A stretch of DNA of 12,400 nucleotides, from positions 1-12,400 of the forward strand of contig JAJYKC010000018.1 of the NCBI GenBank assembly GCA_021788955.1, read 5' to 3'. The stretch comes from Acidobacteriota bacterium. GTDB taxonomy: Bacteria; Acidobacteriota; Terriglobia; Bryobacterales; Bryobacteraceae. Shown piece by piece: positions 1-6,100 of the stretch. The stretch's first letter is position 1, and the number at the start of each line of letters is the position of its first letter. The notes under the pieces are model-generated. The model was not told the DNA's origin and ran no database searches. It worked only from the letters and a program-made list of their open reading frames with translations. The position numbers and the translations under genes were made by a program.

Positions 1-1
1 A

Positions 2-862
2 GCCAGTTGGGCAGGGGCGGGCATGCTGGCTCCCGGCAGCGAGTTTCTCCGGCAGTCGCAGTGGACGGAGCTGGCGCTGGAAAGCCTCGATCTGTACCCA
101 GGGTATGTGGAGGAGTTGCGCCAGGAAAGCGGGCTCGAGATCGACTACATCGCCTCGGGAGCGATCGAGTATCCGGCCGCGCCGGAGGACTGGCCGGCGA
201 TGCGGGAGCGGGGTGAGAGCCAGCGCGCGTACGGCCTCGCGTGCGAGGTGGGAGAGAACGAGCTGCGGTACCCTCGGGACGCGGTAGTGGATCCGCGGCA
301 GGTGATGGACGCGCTGGCGGAGGCGTGCCGGCGGCGGGGCGTGGAGATTCACGAGGGTGCGCCGCTGAACCACTACGACACGCAGGGAGCGCCGCTGGTG
401 ATCGCGGCGGGCGCGTGGTCGGGGCGGCTCGCGATTACCGAAAACGGCAAGAAGGTTCCTCTGCCGGAGACGGTTCCGGTGAAGGGGCATCTTCTGGGGT
501 ATCGTCTGGAACCCGGGACGCTGAAGACGATTCTGCGGCGGGGGCACACGTATGTGCTGCAGCGGAGCAGCGGGTACACGCTGGCCGGGTCGAATGAAGA
601 GCGGATCGGCTTCGACCGCGAGATCAATGCGAAGGTTGTGGCGGACATCGCGGAGCGGGCGGCGAGACTGTGTCCGCTGCTGGAAGGACGGGTGCACGAG
701 GAAGCCTGGTGCGGATTCCGCCCGCAGACGAAGACGGGCGCGCTGGCGCTAGGGCGCGTGGAAGGCACGAGCGTGTGGCTGGCTTACGGGCACTATCGGA
801 ACGGGATTCTGATGGCGCCTTCGACGGCGCGGCGGATTGCGGAAGAACTTGTAGCCGGTTAG
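2..862 (+). CDS. thiO: Glycine oxidase ThiO-like FAD-dependent oxidoreductase (5' partial)
   Basis: The reading frame is open from the first bases. The residues before the first in-window ATG (position 23) read ASWAGAG and lead into MLAPGSE, which is the conserved ASW-A-AGMLAP stretch of ThiO-type amine oxidases, so the true start and the N-terminal FAD-binding Rossmann segment lie upstream of the window. About 286 residues are visible. The PVKGHLL segment, the GFRPQTKTG stretch (its Arg aligns with the substrate-carboxylate-binding Arg of glycine oxidases) and the terminal GHYRNGILMAP motif are typical of the DAO family. ThiO is known to oxidise glycine to iminoacetate for the thiazole half of thiamine; the protein is cytosolic. 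No other thiamine gene is visible here, so the exact substrate (glycine versus another amino acid) is inferred. Its stop codon overlaps that of the convergent HipA-like gene by 4 bp. Confidence 0.8.
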   Translation, partial: ASWAGAGMLAPGSEFLRQSQWTELALESLDLYPGYVEELRQESGLEIDYIASGAIEYPAAPEDWPAMRERGESQRAYGLACEVGENELRYPRDAVVDPRQVMDALAEACRRRGVEIHEGAPLNHYDTQGAPLVIAAGAWSGRLAITENGKKVPLPETVPVKGHLLGYRLEPGTLKTILRRGHTYVLQRSSGYTLAGSNEERIGFDREINAKVVADIAERAARLCPLLEGRVHEEAWCGFRPQTKTGALALGRVEGTSVWLAYGHYRNGILMAPSTARRIAEELVAG

Positions 863-1698
863 GGGCGGGCCCAAGCGGGGAAGGGATTGTTGCGGTCCGC
901 GGCGGAGGCGGCGATGAGGTCGGGGACGCGGCGGCAGCGGCGCATGAGGCGGTCGAGGAGTTCGTCGAGCGAGTCTTCGTCGCCTTCGATCCATTGGGGA
1001 GGGATGCCGCGGCGGGCACGGTCGACGACGCTCAAGGGGAATTCGACGATTCGCTGGAGCCAAGGTTCGAAGTCGGCGAGGCCGCGGACTTCGGCGTAGA
1101 CCTGGCGGCGGAAGTAGAGGCCGAGGAGGGGCGAGTCGGCGAGGGTCCATTCCGGTCCGCTGAAGACGAAGCCGTTGTCGATGATCTGGGTGAGGAAGCC
1201 GGCTTTGAGGGGGTGTTCGGAGGAGTCGGGGAGCCAATCTCGGAGGCGGGCGCGGAAGAAGACCGACTGGCGGGCGTCGGCGTTGCCCATCCATTTGTCG
1301 AAGGCGAGGGCGCCGAGGAAGTCGGCGCGGTTGGCGACCTTGTCGAGCAGAGGGTCGGGGAGGAAGTCGTAGACGGCGAGTTTGGCGGGGTCGCCGGGGT
1401 AGCGGGAGGCGAAGTGCCAGCCGGGTTCGATATCGATGCGATGGTTGCCGAGTTGGAAATGTACGCCGGGGTTGGCGGCGAGGAATTCCGGGGTGACGTC
1501 GACGATTTCGCAGGCGGGCGCGGAGATGCTCAGGTAGTCGAGGAAGACGGCGGAGATCCACTCGTTGGCGAGGATGCGGCGGTGCTGGGGGTTGTTGAGG
1601 AACTTGACGACATAGAAGTGGCCGTCGTCGCAGGCGAGCAGGTGAGCCTGCGCCCCGCCGCGCATCTTACGGACGAGGCGGAGGGGGCGGATGGGCAT
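859..1698 (-). CDS. HipA-like kinase (HipA_2-type), stand-alone
   Basis: This 279-residue protein has the layout of a short HipA-like protein kinase. A lysine sits in a VVKF strand (K32, candidate ATP-binding lysine), followed by an NE pair at residues 45-46 (candidate partner glutamate). FDKWMGNADAR (D134, N139, D141) matches the catalytic-loop pattern of the HipA/PI3K-like fold, and IDNG (D174) matches the Mg-binding DxG. The N-terminal Gly-rich subdomain of full-length HipA (usually over 400 residues) is missing, as in the HipA_2 family, and no HipB-like helix-turn-helix antitoxin gene lies next to it. The start is the ATG at 1698; no strong ribosome-binding site precedes it. The target is unknown. 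HipA itself phosphorylates glutamyl-tRNA synthetase, but that cannot be assumed here. The 3' end overlaps the convergent oxidoreductase by TTAG. Confidence 0.72.
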   Translation of the reverse strand: MPIRPLRLVRKMRGGAQAHLLACDDGHFYVVKFLNNPQHRRILANEWISAVFLDYLSISAPACEIVDVTPEFLAANPGVHFQLGNHRIDIEPGWHFASRYPGDPAKLAVYDFLPDPLLDKVANRADFLGALAFDKWMGNADARQSVFFRARLRDWLPDSSEHPLKAGFLTQIIDNGFVFSGPEWTLADSPLLGLYFRRQVYAEVRGLADFEPWLQRIVEFPLSVVDRARRGIPPQWIEGDEDSLDELLDRLMRRCRRVPDLIAASAADRNNPFPAWARP

Positions 1699-1809
1699 GG
1701 GGAAACGGTGGGGCCTTGGAGTTAGGGTAACAAGGAGAAAGAAGCGGGGAGCGGGGAGGCGGAGATGGGGTAACCTAGAGGCTTAACGCAGGTTCCGGGA
1801 GAGATTACG

Positions 1810-2049
1810 ATGGCTGAAGAGAAGATTAGTGGGGCTGGTGAGGTGAAGGGGCGGGACGAGGTGGCTCTGGAGTTGATGAAGTTCGTCGCGGTGACGACGG
1901 GATATGGCAAGGGGAGTGGCGCGGCAGGCTTTACGGGCAAAGCGATGCGGACTCCGGAGGAGCACGCCGAGTCGCTGCTCGAGTTGTTCCAGCGCTGCCG
2001 CGCCATAGTTGCTTCGGCGCCAGGCGACGCTAGCCGCGGTGCGGCTTAG
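1810..2049 (+). CDS. Small hypothetical protein, 79 aa
   Basis: The gene encodes a soluble 79-residue protein that I do not recognise. It starts at an ATG preceded by GGGAGAG six bases upstream, a good ribosome-binding site. The N-terminus is polar (AEEKISGAGEVKGRDE). The centre, roughly residues 20-45, has a hydrophobic stretch around LMKFVAVTTGYGKG, and a helix around residues 47-66 (TPEEHAESLLELFQRCRAIV) looks amphipathic. There is no signal peptide, membrane segment or metal-binding motif. It is divergent from the HipA-like kinase, with about 110 bp between the two starts, and its stop overlaps the stop of the convergent H1-like gene by TTAG. The RBS and tight packing support a real gene; no function can be proposed. 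Confidence 0.6.
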   Translation: MAEEKISGAGEVKGRDEVALELMKFVAVTTGYGKGSGAAGFTGKAMRTPEEHAESLLELFQRCRAIVASAPGDASRGAA

Positions 2050-2594
2050 CGCTTCTTCGCGGCTTTTTTGGCAGCCTTTTTCGGGGCGGCCTTTTTCGGG
2101 GCAGCCTTTTTGGGGGCGGCCTTTTTTGGCGCGGCTTTCTTGGGTGCGGCTTTTTTGGGTGCGGCTTTCTTCGGGGCGGCTTTCTTGGCGGCGTTGACCG
2201 GAGCGGCCTTCTTCACGGCGACTTTTTTGGCCGGCGCCTTCTTAGCGGCCTTGGCCGGCGCGGCCTTTTTCACGGCGACCTTTTTTGCGGGCGCCTTTTT
2301 TGCGGGGGCCTTCTTGGCCGGCGCTTTTTTCGGCGCCGCGGTGGCGGCCTTTTTTACGGGTTTCTTCTTCACCGGTTGGGCCGCCGACGCCGCGGCGGCT
2401 GCGGGCGCGGATACTGGCGCCACCGGTGTGATAGTCACTTCTTCGACGATGACCTCCGAGATCACATCCTCGCCGTCGTCTTCTTCGGCTGCGCCGTACT
2501 CACCGATTTCTGGTTCCATGGCCGAACCTTCCTCTTCGTAGTCGAACTCATCCACTTCATCGTCGCCCGCGGCGAACCGATGGTCTTCAAACAT
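2046..2594 (-). CDS. Histone H1-like Lys/Ala/Pro-rich protein with acidic N-terminus
   Basis: The 182-residue product is strongly bipolar. Residues 1-55 are acidic (runs such as DDEVDEFDYEEE and EEDDGED). Residues 56-74 are an Ala/Pro linker. Residues 75-182 consist almost only of Lys, Ala, Pro and Val in KKAAP/KKAPA repeats, ending AAKKAAKKR. The basic tail resembles the C-terminal domain of histone H1 and bacterial H1-like proteins (Chlamydia Hc2, AlgP type), which bind DNA or RNA without sequence specificity. The acidic head could self-neutralise the tail or bind a partner; this is inference. The start ATG has a good GGGAGG ribosome-binding site eight bases upstream and a plausible promoter. 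The tail holds a 19-residue tandem duplication (99-117 and 118-136) and seven AAPKK units (139-173). The frame stays intact through the repeats and the stop overlaps the convergent 79-residue gene. A nucleoid-associated or RNA-binding role is likely but unproven. Confidence 0.78.
   Translation of the reverse strand: MFEDHRFAAGDDEVDEFDYEEEGSAMEPEIGEYGAAEEDDGEDVISEVIVEEVTITPVAPVSAPAAAAASAAQPVKKKPVKKAATAAPKKAPAKKAPAKKAPAKKVAVKKAAPAKAAKKAPAKKVAVKKAAPVNAAKKAAPKKAAPKKAAPKKAAPKKAAPKKAAPKKAAPKKAAKKAAKKR
2076..2180 (-). repeat. Seven tandem 15-bp units coding AAPKK
   Basis: Seven consecutive 15-bp units encode seven AAPKK pentapeptides (residues 139-173) of the H1-like protein. The units vary mostly at synonymous positions (GCG/GCA/GCC, TTT/TTC on the plus strand), so selection or repeated copying has kept the peptide pattern. 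Unit number could change by slippage or unequal recombination without breaking the frame. Confidence 0.9.
2187..2300 (-). repeat. Tandem 57-bp coding duplication in H1-like gene
   Basis: Two adjacent 57-bp blocks (2187-2243 and 2244-2300) encode 19-residue copies that match at 17 of 19 residues (KKAPAKKVAVKKAAPAKAA in the N-terminal copy, with VN replacing AK near the end of the other). The length is a multiple of three, so the duplication extended the basic tail in frame. Confidence 0.85.
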
Positions 2595-2632
2595 TTTCAG
2601 GGCCTCCCGTGTTTGTCAAAAAACCACACCTT

Positions 2633-2660
2633 AGCATAACTCGTTTTCCGGACAAGGCAA
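2633..2660 (-). promoter_or_regulatory. Candidate sigma70-type promoter of the H1-like gene
   Basis: On the minus strand, TTGCCT (2660-2655) and TATGCT (2638-2633) are separated by 16 bp. Initiation would fall near 2626, giving a leader of about 30 nt that contains the GGGAGG ribosome-binding site at 2608-2603. Read by eye only. Confidence 0.45.
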
Positions 2661-2688
2661 GCGTAAAACGCGCGATGGGCGATCGGAG

Positions 2689-4374
2689 TTAGCGATTGAC
2701 GGTGGTGGACCGGCGGTGGGAGGGGTGGAGGCTTGCGGTGTAGGACGAGTGAGTGTGTGCCGTGGAGCGGCGGCGGGCGGTGGTAGGCGTGTGCTTGCCG
2801 CGGCGGGTAGTGTGTTTGCGGGAGGCGACGACGCGGCGGGTGACGCGTTCGGGGCGAGGGGCGAGGGGCACAGCGAGGAGGGCGCCTGGATGCGGGTCGA
2901 GTTCGACGCCGGTGTTGGCGGCCTGGAGGGCGTGAACGGAGGAGCCGGTACGGTGAGCGATGGAGGCGAAGGTTTCGCCGGTTTCGACGCGGTGGAGGCG
3001 CCAAGCGGCGCGGTGCTCGACGGGGACTTGGGTCAGAGCGGAAGCGAGATCGTCTGCGCGGCCCTTGGGAATCTTAAGCACGTAGCCGTCCGGGGCGAGG
3101 CCGCGGATGAGGGCGGGATTGAGGTCCTGGAGTTCGGCGACCGTTACGCCGAGGGCGTCGGCGACGAGCGGCAGGCTGGTGGCGCCCTGCATGGGAACGG
3201 TATCGAAAGTTTCGGCAGGGTCGGGGACGACGCCGTCGAGGACGTAGTCTTTCGGATTCTTGGCCATGATGGTCATGGCGAGGATGAGGGGGACGTAGTT
3301 GGAAGTTTCCTTGGGCAGGACGTTAAGGCGTTGGAGTTCCCAGAAGTCGGCGAATCCTGTGCGCTCGACGGCGTGATCCACGCAGCCTGGGCCGCAGTCG
3401 TAGGCGGCCATGGCGAGGTACCAGTCGCCGAAGTGCTTATAGAGATCGTGGAGGTGGTGGGCGGCGGCCTGTGTGGCTTTGACGGGGTCCATGCGCTCGT
3501 CGTAGTAAGTGGTCTGGTTGAGGCCGTACTCGCGGCCGCGGAACTGGGCGAACTGCCAGAGGCCGACGCAGGATTTATAAGAGCGGGCGCGAGGGAGGAA
3601 GCCGGACTCGTCCTGGGCGAGGTAGATGAGTTCCTTGGGGATGCCCTCCTGGGCGAGGGTCTGTTCGATCATGCCGCGGTAGCGGCCGGCGCGGCGGAGA
3701 CCGGCTTCGAGGATTTTGTGGCCGCGATCGGTGGAGAAGTAATGGATGAAGCTGAGGACGGGATCACGGAGTTCGAGGGGGAGTTGAGAAGCGGTGCCGC
3801 CGAGTTCGCCGGCGACTTTGGGCTTGAGAGAAGGGTCGACCGGGAAGGTCATATCGAGGATGCCTTCGAGCGGAGGCTTGTCGTAGACGACCTCGTCATT
3901 GGACTGGCTGGCTCCGAGGCCCTCGGTGTCGAGGCGATAAATGGCTTCGGTGAGCTGGTCTGTTTTGCGTTCGATGCGCTGGCGATCGGAGGGGTCGGCG
4001 GGAGAAGTAAGGAGGGCTTCGATGGCGCGGTCGAACTCGGCGCGGGCGTTGGTGGGGTCGCCTGCGTCGTAGAAATCGCGGCCGCGTTGGTAGTGTTCCT
4101 CAGCTTGGCGGAGGCGCTGGTCGGTGAGGCTGGGGAGGGGGGTGACGGCGGCGAGAAGGCTTACGGGCTCGTGGGCGTAGAGGCCGCTGGGAGCAGGAGG
4201 AGGGGCGGCGGGAGCGGGGTCGGAGGCAGGTGCGGATAGGGCGGACGGGGCTGCGGGGAGGAAAGCGTTTGCGAACTTTGTATACGACGCGGAGCGGGTA
4301 GAAGCGCAACCAGCCAGCATCAGGGCCAGGGCGACGGGGGGCGTCAAGGTCGCGAGTCGGTGGTTGAAGATCAT
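2689..4374 (-). CDS. mltD: MltD-like membrane-bound lytic transglycosylase with LysM-type repeats
   Basis: This is a 561-residue predicted lipoprotein. The hydrophobic N-terminus ends in the lipobox LAGC, with C23 as the lipidation site, pointing to the outer or inner membrane facing the periplasm. Residues 85-125 resemble a TPR-like helix pair. The lysozyme-like SLT domain spans about 235-365: ELIYLAQDESGF carries the catalytic glutamate E256, followed by the family motifs GLWQFA and AMAAYDCGPG. A degenerate LysM-like module lies at about 395-437 and a clearer one at about 459-505 (WRLHRVETGETFASIA...). The last 55 residues are very rich in Arg, His, Ser and Thr and probably bind anionic polymers. 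Family members cleave peptidoglycan glycan strands to 1,6-anhydromuropeptides. The usual GxWQFMP is altered to GLWQFAQ. The start ATG at 4374 is fixed by the signal peptide. mltD is used as a family-level symbol. Confidence 0.85.
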   Translation of the reverse strand: MIFNHRLATLTPPVALALMLAGCASTRSASYTKFANAFLPAAPSALSAPASDPAPAAPPPAPSGLYAHEPVSLLAAVTPLPSLTDQRLRQAEEHYQRGRDFYDAGDPTNARAEFDRAIEALLTSPADPSDRQRIERKTDQLTEAIYRLDTEGLGASQSNDEVVYDKPPLEGILDMTFPVDPSLKPKVAGELGGTASQLPLELRDPVLSFIHYFSTDRGHKILEAGLRRAGRYRGMIEQTLAQEGIPKELIYLAQDESGFLPRARSYKSCVGLWQFAQFRGREYGLNQTTYYDERMDPVKATQAAAHHLHDLYKHFGDWYLAMAAYDCGPGCVDHAVERTGFADFWELQRLNVLPKETSNYVPLILAMTIMAKNPKDYVLDGVVPDPAETFDTVPMQGATSLPLVADALGVTVAELQDLNPALIRGLAPDGYVLKIPKGRADDLASALTQVPVEHRAAWRLHRVETGETFASIAHRTGSSVHALQAANTGVELDPHPGALLAVPLAPRPERVTRRVVASRKHTTRRGKHTPTTARRRSTAHTHSSYTASLHPSHRRSTTVNR

Positions 4375-4415
4375 GACATTTGGGTTACATGGTTGCTAAG
4401 CCACAGGAAGTTAAA

Positions 4416-4445
4416 ACTCTACAACATGGGACGTGGGCGCGTCAA
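4416..4445 (-). promoter_or_regulatory. Candidate promoter of the lytic transglycosylase gene
   Basis: On the minus strand, TTGACG (4445-4440) is followed after 18 bp by TAGAGT (4421-4416), leaving a leader of about 35-40 nt before the ATG at 4374. No Shine-Dalgarno sequence is visible in that leader. The rest of the 239-bp gap (4375-4613) holds no gene that I can support. Confidence 0.4.
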
Positions 4446-4613
4446 TCGGGGTTTGTACGATTTTCCTCAGGCATCCAGGGGCACTCTGAGCCAGGATTCA
4501 GTCTTCTCCGATATGTATTTCGGCAGATTCTATGAATTTTCATAGGGTTGCCGGGAGATCCTGTATGCGAGGAGGGAGCCGCGGATAAGAGCGCCGGGCG
4601 GCGATTTTAGTAT

Positions 4614-4952
4614 TCACGGGGTAACACTGGCCTTGCGGAGAGGTTGGCCGGGTCTGGCTCCGCCGTCAATGTGGATGTGGTTGACGACGGAGGTGGCACC
4701 GGCGGATTTGGCCATGCGGGTAGCGGCGCCTTTGTGCTGCATGACGGCGGTGTGGCCTTCCCAGGTGGCGACGCCATTGTGGACGTGGACCTGGAAGCCG
4801 TCCTTCCCTATCTTGGATTTGGCGAGTTTCGTACGGATGGTCTGTTCGATGGTCGAATCCGACTGAGTGCGGGGCGCGGGCGTGCGCGAGGCGGCGAGCA
4901 CCGGGACGGCGGCGAGGGCGATTAGGAAGAACGAAGCCAGGAGTCTCCTCAT
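4614..4952 (-). CDS. Secreted BON-domain protein
   Basis: The gene encodes 112 residues. Residues 1-20 (MRRLL followed by a hydrophobic core, ending VLA) form a clear signal peptide with cleavage expected after VLA, so the mature protein is periplasmic or extracellular. Residues 31-95 look like a single BON domain: an initial helix DSTIEQTIRTKL, a strand with FQVHVHNGVATWEG that holds the conserved glycine turn, a helix MQHKGAATRMAKSA and the final strand SVVNHIHI. BON domains in OsmY and related proteins are thought to bind phospholipid surfaces. The frame is open further upstream, but the signal peptide fixes the start at 4952. It lies 34 bp after the 260-residue gene on the same strand and is probably co-transcribed with it. 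I see no strong ribosome-binding site. Confidence 0.8.
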   Translation of the reverse strand: MRRLLASFFLIALAAVPVLAASRTPAPRTQSDSTIEQTIRTKLAKSKIGKDGFQVHVHNGVATWEGHTAVMQHKGAATRMAKSAGATSVVNHIHIDGGARPGQPLRKASVTP

Positions 4953-4986
4953 ATATGGATAAGTGGGTGGAGCGTGTGCGGCGCTC

Positions 4987-5769
4987 TCAGGCGGCGTTGC
5001 GGAGGCGGGGGAATTCGAGGGGCGCTTTGGGGGCGTTGCGGAGCGGCATAGGGATGAGATTGGTTTGGGCCTGGGCGACGGGGAGGTCGCCGTCGGGGGG
5101 CATGGCGGCGGCGAGGGTGCGGGTGGCGATACGGAAGAGCTTCGGGGCGAGGCCGGATGCGTCGAGGCCGGGGTAGATTCGGCGGAGGGTGAATCCCCAA
5201 TTCGCCATGAGGCGGAGATGGGCCGCGAGGGGGCGGCGGGCGTGGCGGATGGCGATGGAGAAGTTGATGAGATCGTTGACAAGGCTGGTTTCAGCGGAGA
5301 GGATGCGGTCGACGAATTCCTTGCGGCGGCGGACGGCGGCGAGGATGCGGGCGTGGCGGCGGGGCGAGTAAGCGCGGGCGAGTTCGGGTTGGCAGGCTTC
5401 AAGCAGGTCGTCGTAGATGGGCGCGAGGAGGGCGGGGAGGGATTTCGCCGCTGTCCACCAGAAGCCGCCCATCATCCGGGGGTTGAGGACGTCGTAGGTG
5501 AATTCGCGGCCGTGGTAGCGGGGGCTGGGGTTGCTGGCGGCATAGGCGAGCAACGGGAGGGCGCGGCGGGGATTTGCGTAGCGATCGAGGGAGGAGAAGT
5601 AGAGGGACGGAAGATCGTTGCGGAGGGTCTGCTGGATGGCCTGGCTGATGGCGCCGAAGACGGAGGAGAAGGCGGCGGAGCGTTCGAGGGGGGCGGAGCG
5701 CCAAAGGACGATGGGGTTGTTGTCGAAGGATTCGCGGGGTTCGTTGGACCGATTATGGGCCGTTTCCAT
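4987..5769 (-). CDS. Conserved-looking hypothetical protein, 260 aa
   Basis: I do not recognise this protein. From ATG 5769 it has 260 residues, with no signal peptide and no transmembrane segment. It looks mainly alpha-helical and basic, with many Arg residues in the second half (ARRPLAAHLRLMANWGFTLRR, FRIATRTLAAAM). Aromatic-rich patches include YHGREFTYDVLNPRMMGGFWW around residues 85-105, and the composition is that of a folded protein, not of a shadow frame. A GTG at 5811 would add 14 residues (MRALPKSKTEPRKI); ATG is preferred, though neither start has a strong Shine-Dalgarno. The BON-domain secreted protein follows after 34 bp, suggesting a two-gene unit. A TACAAT hexamer on the minus strand at 5827-5822 could be a -10 element, without a convincing -35. 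Confidence 0.62.
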   Translation of the reverse strand: METAHNRSNEPRESFDNNPIVLWRSAPLERSAAFSSVFGAISQAIQQTLRNDLPSLYFSSLDRYANPRRALPLLAYAASNPSPRYHGREFTYDVLNPRMMGGFWWTAAKSLPALLAPIYDDLLEACQPELARAYSPRRHARILAAVRRRKEFVDRILSAETSLVNDLINFSIAIRHARRPLAAHLRLMANWGFTLRRIYPGLDASGLAPKLFRIATRTLAAAMPPDGDLPVAQAQTNLIPMPLRNAPKAPLEFPRLRNAA

Positions 5770-6039
5770 GATTTTTCGAGGTTCCGTTTTCGATTTGGGC
5801 AGAGCCCTCACTCGCGATTCGATTGTATCGGCGGGGGTGTGGGGAGGCGGGGTTGGTCGGGGATTTGGGCGGGCGGGCGAGCGGGTAAGTGGGTTGCGGG
5901 CGAACGGGTTGGCGGGATCAGAATAAAGTTGAGAATTTTGTGAATGAGTTTGTACGGAGTGCTGGGAGTGGGCGGGGCCGTGGGTTGGGTGATGATCCGC
6001 TGGCGGCGTCGCTACGCTCAGGTGATCGATGGGCCAAAT
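5770..6039. other. Intergenic region left of the AbiE cassette
   Basis: No gene can be supported here. Positions 5830-5920 are extremely G-rich on the plus strand. A short A+T-rich patch follows (about 5928-5965), and then ordinary G+C-rich DNA to 6039. A plus-strand reading frame continuing to 5943 is antisense to the 260-residue gene and of shadow composition. No direct repeat matching the right edge of the AbiE cassette (about 7887-7980) was found by eye. Confidence 0.5.
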
Positions 6040-6100
6040 GATTGACGAATATTATCATAACCCATATTATATATATGTGTTGTGATAATGTTCGTCAATC
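6040..6100 (+). promoter_or_regulatory. Palindromic promoter-operator of the abiE operon
   Basis: A 61-bp near-palindrome centred on 6070 has 25 of 30 paired positions complementary. The outer arms ATTGACGAATATTATCA (6041-6057) and TGATAATGTTCGTCAAT (6083-6099) match at 16 of 17 positions. The left arm contains a -35 box TTGACG (6042-6047), and after exactly 17 bp the centre contains a -10 box TATTAT (6065-6070), so transcription should begin near 6077. AbiEi antitoxins of studied systems bind inverted repeats at their own promoter and repress it; this palindrome is the obvious candidate site. The sequence is strikingly A+T-rich compared with its surroundings. Confidence 0.8.

Noticed and set aside
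670..1725. 351-codon plus-strand frame across the HipA-like gene
   Set aside because: It is low-complexity Gly/Glu/Val sequence caused by codon bias of the antisense kinase gene, and it also runs through the end of the oxidoreductase.
2716..4239. 507-codon plus-strand reading frame opposite the lytic transglycosylase
   Set aside because: It is Gly/Val/Glu/Ala-rich shadow sequence with no domain, and the minus-strand frame has a lipobox, SLT and LysM signatures.
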